Both the position numbers and the translations under genes were made by a program. A stretch of DNA of 35,668 bases, taken from positions 1 through 35,668 of the forward strand of contig CALDFW010000050.1 in assembly GCA_937942165.1 (NCBI GenBank), written 5' to 3'. The stretch is from an uncultured bacterium. GTDB taxonomy: Bacteria > Latescibacterota > UBA2968 > UBA8231. The stretch's first letter is position 1. The number at the start of each line of letters is the position of its first letter. Below the pieces are notes generated by a model. The model did not search any database, was not told the origin of the DNA, and saw nothing but the letters and a program-made list of their open reading frames with translations. This document shows positions 7,988 through 14,851 of the stretch, piece after piece.

Positions 7988-10417
7988 CTATCCTCCCCAG
8001 TTCATCAAGACCTGCATCCGCTCTAACGCTCCGCTCCACAAGGGCCAGCGCACGCAGGCACCGTAGAGAAATACAACGAGGGCGCCCTGGGCACAGGCGA
8101 TTGCCACGGTGTGCCCCGTGCGTTCATGCTCCCCGACTGGGGGAAATTGCCAGCCCTGCTTTGACCACAGGACCGCGAGGGTGAGCACCCAGCAAAGCCA
8201 CCCAATGGCGCTGATCCAACCGCCCCACCGAACGCTCTTCGATTCAAAGCGAAAACGCACTTCCCGCGCTCCGGGCTGGATAACAACGGCGCGAAACGCG
8301 TGATTAGCCTGCAGAATTGGGCGTTCCTCGCCGTCGACATAGGCGCGCCAGCCGGGATAGTGGGCATCATTCAAAACGAGCAATCCCCCGCTGTGATCTC
8401 CCACCTTTACAAGGACTTCCTCATTACCGTAGGAAACAATCTCTGCATCGCCGGCTTTGTCTCCAGGACGTTTTTCGATGCCCGGGGCCTCTTCGAGCAC
8501 CACGCGGCTCCAGTCTGACGCGCTCTGCCTCAGATAACGCAGGCGCTCCCTATCGTTCCCTATCACCACATAGTCCGTCACCAAAAAAGCTCGCGGCGCG
8601 CTATTTTCAAGGGCATAGACCTGTATTTCACCGTCGTAGACCCTACGCAGCCCTGGCTTTACAAGCGGACCATAGGTTATCACATAATCGACGCTCGCCA
8701 AACGAGCAAAACGAGGATACAGGCGCGCCAGATCCCATTGGCGAGTCAGATGCAGCGGGCTCCATCCCGGTAGCACATTTCCCAAGCCGTATAGCCCTCC
8801 GCTATACGGTCTCAGCGTCTCTGTATAACGGTGATAAGAATCCTGATCGTAGGCCCATCCCCCGTGCCAGTCGAAAGGGGCATTCTGCTCGCTAACGAGG
8901 CTCATAACTCGGGGCGGTGCTCTTCCAGTATGCCCGTCCAATATAACCTGCGCAGTCGGCGGCACTTCCGTATAGGAAGAAGGGCGTATCAGGCCGTTGA
9001 AATCCGCGCCAAATGAGTAGAGTTCTATCAGGACAATGCCCGGAATAACGGCCGCTTTCCAGCGCTTAATCCAGCCGGAGAGCAGGGCAAATGCCGCCAG
9101 CAGCACGACCATTAGACGGAGCGCATCAAGGCGCAATATTTCGGCATATCGAAGCAGCCTATCCCCTCCCAAGTTCTCCAGCGTAGGTCCACTAGCCAAC
9201 ACGGTCTTCGCATTGACCACTAGCGCAAATACGCCCAGAAGGGCAAGCATCAACGTAAAACCGCGCCCGGCCAACGGTCTCTTTTCGCTGAGAACGGCAT
9301 GGCAACCCAACCCAGCTAAGGCGCTAATGCCCAGGGCAAAAAACAGTAGGAATCGAGTTGGGATTCGAAAAGACCGCAACCCGGGTATCTGATATAGAAG
9401 CTCGAAAACGCCGGTATATTTACCCACTGATAGGACGAGCCCTACGCAGGCGATAAGAGCCAAGAAACCAGCGGGTTCACTCACCCTCTCTCGCAGCGCC
9501 ACCCAGGCAAGAACAAGCGTCAGCACACCAACAAAAGGACACAATTGGATAAAGAAACCGGCCGAGCGGCCCCAGTAGGTACCGTGTGCGGAATTGCCGT
9601 GTAAGTTGGGCAATAAGAGTTCGAAGAGACGCTCTGGAGGCAAGGACATATTGACAAACTGATGCCAAGACACCCCCTTACTACGGATAGACAATTCGGT
9701 GAGCTCTGCCGTGGGCAACCACTGAGCCGCCGATAGGATGGCTCCTCCCATCGGCACGAGAGAGAGCACGACAAAATACAGCAGGCCCCGCCGTCTCACT
9801 ATCCCCATATAGTAGCCGTATCCCACACAGAGCAGAATACCGTACACGGCAGCCTGAGGATGCCCGACTAGCATTTGCAGAGCAACGATTCCAGATGCCA
9901 ACACTAGATAGCGGAGCCGTCCTCGCTCAACATAGAGCGCCACAAATAGAAGCAAAACGGGCAGCCAAGCACAGGCGTTAATAAAATTGGGCGACATCGC
10001 ACGAACTACCATATAACCGGACAGGGCATAGGCCAATCCCCCTGTCAGCGCCGCTTCCGGACGAGCACACCACAGGCGCAGCAGTGCATACATACCCGCG
10101 CCCGCAAGCCATAGATGAAGTAGGATATTGAGGCTGAGCCCCCAGTGGGTGGGCAACAGGCTCGTCAGCCAGTTAAATGGGTAAAGTGGCCCTGCCTGTC
10201 CCTCGGCGAAAAGGGGAAAGCCGCAGTTGACTGAGGGATCCCATAGCGGCAGGATTCCAGCGCGTATGTGACGGGCAAAAAAATCCCGGAACGGATAGTT
10301 TTGCACCATGATATCCTGAACAAAAAAAGCGCCGCCGGTGGTAAAAATTCGCCAAAAAAAAGCGAAAACTGCCGCTCCAATAAGCCCCACATAAGCGCAT
10401 TCACGACGCCAGTTCAC
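7988..10417 (-). CDS. YfhO-family integral membrane protein
   Basis: An 809-residue polytopic protein. The N-terminus has one membrane helix followed by a large extracytoplasmic loop with the family pattern QNYPFRDFFARHIRAGILPLWDP, CGFPLFAEGQAGPLYPFNW. About a dozen hydrophobic segments follow, then a soluble domain (roughly 490-760) with the characteristic DAHYPGWRAYVDGEE motif, and a terminal helix. YfhO proteins are GT-C-like and in Firmicutes have been linked to glycosylation of lipoteichoic acid; the substrate here is unknown. ATG overlaps the SGNH hydrolase stop by four bases (ATGA), so the two are translationally coupled. Confidence 0.85.
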   Translation of the reverse strand: MNWRRECAYVGLIGAAVFAFFWRIFTTGGAFFVQDIMVQNYPFRDFFARHIRAGILPLWDPSVNCGFPLFAEGQAGPLYPFNWLTSLLPTHWGLSLNILLHLWLAGAGMYALLRLWCARPEAALTGGLAYALSGYMVVRAMSPNFINACAWLPVLLLFVALYVERGRLRYLVLASGIVALQMLVGHPQAAVYGILLCVGYGYYMGIVRRRGLLYFVVLSLVPMGGAILSAAQWLPTAELTELSIRSKGVSWHQFVNMSLPPERLFELLLPNLHGNSAHGTYWGRSAGFFIQLCPFVGVLTLVLAWVALRERVSEPAGFLALIACVGLVLSVGKYTGVFELLYQIPGLRSFRIPTRFLLFFALGISALAGLGCHAVLSEKRPLAGRGFTLMLALLGVFALVVNAKTVLASGPTLENLGGDRLLRYAEILRLDALRLMVVLLAAFALLSGWIKRWKAAVIPGIVLIELYSFGADFNGLIRPSSYTEVPPTAQVILDGHTGRAPPRVMSLVSEQNAPFDWHGGWAYDQDSYHRYTETLRPYSGGLYGLGNVLPGWSPLHLTRQWDLARLYPRFARLASVDYVITYGPLVKPGLRRVYDGEIQVYALENSAPRAFLVTDYVVIGNDRERLRYLRQSASDWSRVVLEEAPGIEKRPGDKAGDAEIVSYGNEEVLVKVGDHSGGLLVLNDAHYPGWRAYVDGEERPILQANHAFRAVVIQPGAREVRFRFESKSVRWGGWISAIGWLCWVLTLAVLWSKQGWQFPPVGEHERTGHTVAIACAQGALVVFLYGACVRWPLWSGALERMQVLMNWGG
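7992..7998 (-). promoter_or_regulatory. Strong ribosome-binding site deciding the TTG start at 7985
   Basis: GGGGAGG on the minus strand, overlapping the last codons of the YfhO gene, lies six bases before TTG at 7985. It supports a start 18 codons downstream of the longest frame. Confidence 0.7.
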
Positions 10418-11559
10418 GGTCGATTAGCCTCGGGAGATTGGAGGAATCCGCACAGCGACTGAGCGGCCAAAAGATGTCCTTCCGCGTTCCAATGGCTGTC
10501 TCTCAAATAGAGATCTCGGTCTGCACTAGCCCGCTTAAAATCGTCGTATAAATCGATCATTGTAAGACCATAGCGCCTTGAAAGCGCGTCCAATTGGCGG
10601 TTGGGCTTTTTCAAATCGTAGGCCCCATCCAAACCGTGGAGCGCCCTTTTGTCCACCCAGTTCTGCTCTTCGATTTGCACGATGGACGGAGCGTACACCA
10701 AGAGGAAGTCAGCATCCGTTTTTCGCACAGATTCGGCAAAATCTCGCAGTATAAAACCCGTTAAATCCCAAACGGGCTGCCATTTTCCTGCAGCATCAAC
10801 GCCGTACAGACCATCGTAAAATTTCGTTTGTTGTGCCGCAGGCATCTCCGGCCTTAGTGCCTTTTCAACGAGGGCATATAGATGCCAATGGGTGCGGAGA
10901 TACTGCCGGGCCCGCTCTGCGTAGGGCGCGCTCTTGTGGCGATCGGCATCCCAGTAGCGCGTCTTTCGTACAGGCACCCCTTGCAGCAAGAGGCTGCCGT
11001 CCCTCTGAGGCCTGAAATAAGGTTTGTAGCCCTGCTCTGCTCCGATGCCCCTAGGGGAGGCATTATTCCACAGATCATTGCCGTAAAAAAGAGCAATTAC
11101 GAGATCGGGATGAAAGCGCTTGCCCAGCTTTTGAAAGGCCAAATACGCCTGATCTGTACCGTATCCAGCCACCCCAAAGTTGAGCACCTCAACCCGTTCT
11201 CCACCTTGCTGCAGACACGATTGGAGCCGAGTGCTCAGCGCATCTGCGCTCTCTACCCCCCAGCCTTCCGCAAAGGAGTCTCCAAAGAGCAGAATCCGGC
11301 GCACTCCGGGCGCTTTGGCCTGTGCATATTCGCTGTCGCGCAGCCCTGCGGAGTTGATTGCTATCTCTACGGAAAATTCGGGCGTCACCAAACGCCCACG
11401 CCCCCCGGGCACGTGGGCCCAGCCTAGTTCAGCATCAAATTGCCATATCTTAGGCGGACGTCGGTACACCTGCGGATATATCAGCGATAGCAGCCCTTCG
11501 CTGAGCCCGACGGCAACGACAAATGCCCCCAACCCTAAAAGCCACTTGCCCCCCCTCAT
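10414..11559 (-). CDS. SGNH/GDSL-family hydrolase, membrane-anchored or secreted
   Basis: A 381-residue protein. From ATG at 11559 it has an N-terminal hydrophobic segment (residues 6-28), then the SGNH blocks: FGDSFAEGWG with nucleophile Ser95, block II FGVAGYG near 128-134, block III YGNDLW with Asn161, and a terminal DSHWN with Asp354/His356. The DxHW ending resembles AlgX/AlgJ-type acyltransferase/esterases of exopolysaccharide O-acetylation (inference). The upstream frame to 11607 is rejected because the ATG is preceded by a G7 tract acting as ribosome-binding site. It is first gene of the operon with YfhO and DUF2723 proteins, so it probably modifies an envelope glycan. Confidence 0.82.
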   Translation of the reverse strand: MRGGKWLLGLGAFVVAVGLSEGLLSLIYPQVYRRPPKIWQFDAELGWAHVPGGRGRLVTPEFSVEIAINSAGLRDSEYAQAKAPGVRRILLFGDSFAEGWGVESADALSTRLQSCLQQGGERVEVLNFGVAGYGTDQAYLAFQKLGKRFHPDLVIALFYGNDLWNNASPRGIGAEQGYKPYFRPQRDGSLLLQGVPVRKTRYWDADRHKSAPYAERARQYLRTHWHLYALVEKALRPEMPAAQQTKFYDGLYGVDAAGKWQPVWDLTGFILRDFAESVRKTDADFLLVYAPSIVQIEEQNWVDKRALHGLDGAYDLKKPNRQLDALSRRYGLTMIDLYDDFKRASADRDLYLRDSHWNAEGHLLAAQSLCGFLQSPEANRP

Positions 11560-11568
11560 GTCCCCCCC
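11549..11568 (-). repeat. Two G7 tracts flanking the SGNH hydrolase start codon
   Basis: On the coding strand one G7 tract (11562-11568) forms the ribosome-binding site and a second (11549-11555) lies in codons 2-4, with the ATG between them. Slippage in the second would frameshift the gene; slippage in the first would change initiation spacing. Confidence 0.6.
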
Positions 11569-11605
11569 TTTATACTTACTTTTTTCAGGCGCTTCATACC
11601 GGAGC

Positions 11606-11634
11606 AAAATACAGGGCTAACTTCGGACTGTCAA
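11606..11634 (-). promoter_or_regulatory. Sigma-70-type promoter of the SGNH-YfhO-DUF2723 operon
   Basis: On the minus strand TTGACA (11634-11629), a 17-base spacer and TATTTT (11611-11606). The predicted transcript start near 11598 gives a leader of about 40 bases before the ATG at 11559. The match is a perfect -35, ideal spacing and a 5/6 -10. Confidence 0.8.
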
Positions 11635-11865
11635 CGATCCAAATTTGCACTCAAATTATACCCTATCTATATTTTAAAACTCTATGTTGCGCCCTTTTGG
11701 GCCCACGGTTAAACGATCGGTGTAATTCCCTGATTTTTCCTCCTCATGGAGCCTAATCCCAATACAAAAAATCGCTTTGCGGGAGCACAGTAATCCCCGA
11801 TTCACTACGAGTCTCGACCCGCTGCGATACCTTGGGTTAATTTACCCCTATAGAGAGGAAGCCCT
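11635..11865. other. Divergent intergenic region between the SGNH operon and the sugar kinase
   Basis: No gene is visible. A small GCCC-TTTT-GGGC hairpin lies near 11690-11702, without a U-tract, so it is not called a terminator. The ribosome-binding site AGAGGAA of the kinase is at 11854-11860. No convincing plus-strand -35/-10 pair was found. Confidence 0.4.
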
Positions 11866-12855
11866 TTGATTACTACACGCGCTCCCCTACGCATCCCCTT
11901 GGGTGGCGGCGGAACAGATCTGCCTTCCTTTTACAGGCATCACGGCGGCTCCGTTTTGAGCGTCGGAATAGATAAATACGTCTACATCCACCTGAACCGC
12001 CTCAAGGTCGAACGCTTTATCCGCGTCAAATACAGTCAGACAGAGCGGGTAGATGATGCACGCGACATTGCTCATCCCCTACTGCGCGAAGCCCTTTTAC
12101 ACACCCGCGTTAACGGCGGAATCGAAATCAGCGCTATGTCGGATATACCCGGACGCACGGGCATGGGATCCTCAGGCTCGTTCACCGTAGCTCTACTAGC
12201 GGCCCTGCACGCCCACAAACGAGAACAGGTTCCGATACAGGACCTGGCAGAAGAAGCACACTACGTAGAAACGGGGCGGGCAGCCCAGCCGGCCGGCAAA
12301 CACGATCACTATCTCGGTGCATTCGGCGGGCTCACAACCTTAGAGATCGACCCGTCGGGCAAAGTAGAGGTCACCCCTCTGCCCATCTCCGCTCACGTGG
12401 CTGAAGAGCTACCCAATAGCTTAGTAGTTTTCTTTACCGGAATTCAGCGAGAAAGCGCCGACATCCTAGCCCAGCAAGACAGGGATACAAAGGCGGGCGA
12501 CAGCGCGGTGATCGACGGCCTGCACGAGATCAAACAAATTGGCTACGATATACGAGATGCCCTCGTAGAGGGAGACCTAGACCGCTTTGGACACCTGATG
12601 CACCACCACTGGCAAACCAAGAAAAAGCGCTCGGAGAAAATGACCAACACCCGTATAGATCGCTGGTACGAACAAGGCATTGAGGCAGGCGCCCTGGGCG
12701 GCAAGATCCTCGGCGCGGGTGGCGGCGGCTTCCTCATGTTCTACTGTCCAGCTGAACATCGCTGGCAGCTCCGCGAACAGATGGCCCAAGAAGGCCTTAT
12801 CGAAATGCACTTTCGCTTTGATATGGAAGGCGTCAAAGTGCTCATGAACGCATGA
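11866..12855 (+). CDS. GHMP-family sugar kinase, D-glycero-D-manno-heptose 7-phosphate kinase-like
   Basis: A 329-residue GHMP kinase that probably phosphorylates a sugar or sugar phosphate at the anomeric carbon. Motif 1 is RAPLRIPLGGGGTDLPSFY (5-23), the ATP loop is RTGMGSSGSFT (97-107), and the C-terminal motif 3 is KILGAGGGGFLMFY. This is the pattern of HddA-type heptose kinases and related fucokinase-like enzymes. The usual GKQDQY motif of HddA reads GKHDHY here, so the substrate may differ. The start is TTG at 11866 with AGAGGAA five bases upstream; the N-terminus MITTRAPLRI matches the family. The downstream MBL gene overlaps by four bases. It lies back to back with the envelope operon, which fits a nucleotide-sugar role. 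Confidence 0.82.
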   Translation: MITTRAPLRIPLGGGGTDLPSFYRHHGGSVLSVGIDKYVYIHLNRLKVERFIRVKYSQTERVDDARDIAHPLLREALLHTRVNGGIEISAMSDIPGRTGMGSSGSFTVALLAALHAHKREQVPIQDLAEEAHYVETGRAAQPAGKHDHYLGAFGGLTTLEIDPSGKVEVTPLPISAHVAEELPNSLVVFFTGIQRESADILAQQDRDTKAGDSAVIDGLHEIKQIGYDIRDALVEGDLDRFGHLMHHHWQTKKKRSEKMTNTRIDRWYEQGIEAGALGGKILGAGGGGFLMFYCPAEHRWQLREQMAQEGLIEMHFRFDMEGVKVLMNA

Positions 12856-13691
12856 TACGCCGCTTGAACCTTGGGGACGTAGAAGTCAGCCATATAAACG
12901 GGGGCTTTCTCCGTTTAGACGGCGGCACGATGTTTGGCGTTGTGCCCAAAACGATGTGGGAAAAGCAGGTCCCCTGCGACAGCCGCAACCGCATCCGACT
13001 GGCCTGTAACTGCCTGCTCGTGCGCACGCCCGACGTTTTAGCGTTGGTTGACACGGGCTTTGGAACTCGCTTAGACGAACGAGCCAGAGACATATATGGG
13101 GTCGAAGATACGACAATTATCGATTCTCTGACCGAAGCTGGGACCGCTGCCGAAGACATTGATTTAGTTGTATTTACCCATTTACACTTTGATCACCTCG
13201 CCGGAAGCCTCAGAGAAATAGAGGGCGCCCTGCAAGCCACATTTCCTCGTGCCACCCACTGCGTGCAGCGGGGAGAATGGCGGGACGCACGGGATGGACG
13301 AAGTACGATGAGAAGCAGCTATCGTCCGGCCGACCTCGACGCACTCAAATCACAGGTTACGCTTGAGCTCCTATATGGGGATAGCGAATTAACGCCTCAC
13401 ATTTCAACCTTTCTCACCGGAGGCCACACCGAGTGGCATCAAGGCGTTGCCATTACGGGCAAAGACCAACGGCTTATCTATCCGGGCGACCTCCTACCAA
13501 CCCGGGCGCACCTTCGCACCTATTGGAATATGGCCTACGACCTCTTTCCCCTGCAAACCATTGAACGTAAAAGTCAGTGCATTAGCGATGCCATCCGCAA
13601 TGATTGGATCATCGCCTGGGACCACGACCCCGAACACCCTTGGAGTCGCCTTGAAAAAGTGGATGACCATATTATGGCTCGTCCCCTATGA
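12852..13691 (+). CDS. MBL-fold metallohydrolase (lactonase-like)
   Basis: A 279-residue metallo-beta-lactamase-fold hydrolase with the complete zinc site: THLHFDH (His110, His112, Asp114, His115), His192 in GGHTEWH, Asp213 in YPGDLLP and His258 in WDHDPEH. Overall layout resembles AiiA-type lactonases and other small MBL hydrolases; the substrate cannot be deduced. ATGA overlap with the kinase stop indicates translational coupling. Position between a sugar kinase and an SDR suggests carbohydrate or lactone metabolism rather than beta-lactam resistance (inference). Confidence 0.85.
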   Translation: MIRRLNLGDVEVSHINGGFLRLDGGTMFGVVPKTMWEKQVPCDSRNRIRLACNCLLVRTPDVLALVDTGFGTRLDERARDIYGVEDTTIIDSLTEAGTAAEDIDLVVFTHLHFDHLAGSLREIEGALQATFPRATHCVQRGEWRDARDGRSTMRSSYRPADLDALKSQVTLELLYGDSELTPHISTFLTGGHTEWHQGVAITGKDQRLIYPGDLLPTRAHLRTYWNMAYDLFPLQTIERKSQCISDAIRNDWIIAWDHDPEHPWSRLEKVDDHIMARPL

Positions 13692-13721
13692 GCGGCGTTC
13701 CATTCCAAGCCAGGAGAGACT

Positions 13722-13985
13722 ATGGCACTTGAAGTCATTGAAATCACCCCCAAGCACAGGGAATTGCTCAACCGACTCGGCGAACTCATCCCCGACCTAG
13801 ACCCCAATACCCCCGCAAGCCTACAGCGCGTTTTTGGCCTCGGTCTCATTGCGCTCACCATGCAGGTGACCAATCGCGCTCGGCAGCAGCGCCAAGACGC
13901 ACTAGTGGATGAACTGGGCGCCTTGGCCCGCGAGATGGTGGAGGCAGAGGGCTGGGATGCACAGGAAGAAGGAGACCAACAATGA
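13722..13985 (+). CDS. Small protein of unknown function
   Basis: 87 residues, not recognised. It looks soluble and mostly helical, with a TPKHRELLNRLGELIPDLDP start, a hydrophobic LQRVFGLGLIALTMQV centre and an acidic tail. AGGAGAG precedes the ATG, and the SDR start overlaps its stop (ATGA), so it is a genuine operon member. The size and helical make-up would suit a subunit or adaptor of one of its enzyme neighbours, but nothing proves this. Confidence 0.7.
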   Translation: MALEVIEITPKHRELLNRLGELIPDLDPNTPASLQRVFGLGLIALTMQVTNRARQQRQDALVDELGALAREMVEAEGWDAQEEGDQQ

Positions 13986-14764
13986 AACTTCCACCCGACA
14001 CGACAGAGCTGTTCCGGCTCCAGGATCAGGTGGCCCTTGTAACGGGCGGTACTAAGGGCTTGGGCTTGGCAATGGCGACTGCGCTCTCCGGCGCGGGGGC
14101 AGCCGTCGCCATCACCAGCCGCCACTTGGGAGAAGCTGAAACTGTCGCTGCTGATATAAGCGAACAAACGGGAGAACGGGTCTTGGCACTGCAGGCGGAT
14201 GCGGCCCAACTCGAGCAGGTAGAAGACTCGGTCGACCACACTCTGGACACTTTGGGCCAATTGGATATCCTCGTCAACAATGCCGGCATCAACATACGCT
14301 CTCCCCTTGTCGAATTGAGCGACAGCGACTGGGAAGCCGTTATTGCAACCAACCTCACGGGTCCCATGTACTACTGCCGCGCCGCTGGGAGACACATGGT
14401 AAAACGTGGTTATGGACGCATAATCAATCTTGGATCCACGCTCTCGCACATCTCCATTGTCGACCGCACGCCCTATGCCTCTAGCAAGGGCGGAATCGTC
14501 CAGTTAACTCGTACGCTCGCGCTAGAATGGGCCGAATCGGGCATTACCGTCAATGCCATATGCCCAGGACCTTTCGCTACGCCCATAAACCAAATACTCC
14601 TCCAAGATCCCGTTAAAGCAAAAGAGATGCAGTCCAAGGTCCCGATGGGGCGATGGGGCGATCCTGCCGAATTGGCCACGACCGTCCTCTACTTCGCATC
14701 TAAGGCCTCAAGCTTCACGACCGGTTCCGTGCTCCTCGTAGACGGCGGCTACACCAGTCAATAA
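13982..14764 (+). CDS. Short-chain dehydrogenase/reductase (classical SDR)
   Basis: A 260-residue NAD(P)-dependent oxidoreductase with the classical SDR set: nucleotide-binding TGGTKGLG (21-28), LVNNAG (97-102), Asn124, and catalytic Ser152, Tyr165 and Lys169 (YASSK). The C-terminal FTTGSVLLVDGGYTSQ is typical of FabG-like and gluconate 5-dehydrogenase-like members. The substrate is probably a sugar acid or polyol given the kinase and MBL neighbours (inference). Ribosome-binding site GAAGGAGA precedes the ATG. It is the last gene of the operon, followed directly by a terminator. Confidence 0.9.
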   Translation: MKLPPDTTELFRLQDQVALVTGGTKGLGLAMATALSGAGAAVAITSRHLGEAETVAADISEQTGERVLALQADAAQLEQVEDSVDHTLDTLGQLDILVNNAGINIRSPLVELSDSDWEAVIATNLTGPMYYCRAAGRHMVKRGYGRIINLGSTLSHISIVDRTPYASSKGGIVQLTRTLALEWAESGITVNAICPGPFATPINQILLQDPVKAKEMQSKVPMGRWGDPAELATTVLYFASKASSFTTGSVLLVDGGYTSQ

Positions 14765-14766
14765 AA

Positions 14767-14797
14767 AGGAGGCCGCCCATGGGCGGCCTCCTCAGTC
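14767..14797. terminator. Bidirectional terminator between convergent genes
   Basis: A perfect 26-base palindrome at 14767-14792 (AGGAGGCCGCCCA on the left arm). Reading the minus strand it is followed at once by TTTTTAT, so it is a strong terminator for the 14852-16657 gene. Reading the plus strand the U-rich stretch (CTTATTTT) is weaker and some bases downstream. Confidence 0.85.
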
Positions 14798-14851
14798 CAA
14801 CTTATTTTAGTCTCTCGTCAATATCTACGCGCGCAAGGCACGCATAGCACA

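Noticed and set aside
8317-8895. 192-aa plus-strand reading frame
   Set aside because: Antisense to the YfhO gene, Arg/Pro/His-rich shadow translation.
10882-11427. 181-aa plus-strand reading frame
   Set aside because: Antisense to the SGNH hydrolase, with no ribosome-binding site or recognisable motif.
11690-11702. GCCC-TTTT-GGGC hairpin between divergent operons
   Set aside because: Too short, without a U-tract, and between divergent genes where no terminator is needed.
13574-14449. 291-aa minus-strand reading frame
   Set aside because: It lies antisense to the MBL, small-protein and SDR genes, has a low-complexity Ser/Arg-rich composition and no family resemblance; a shadow.
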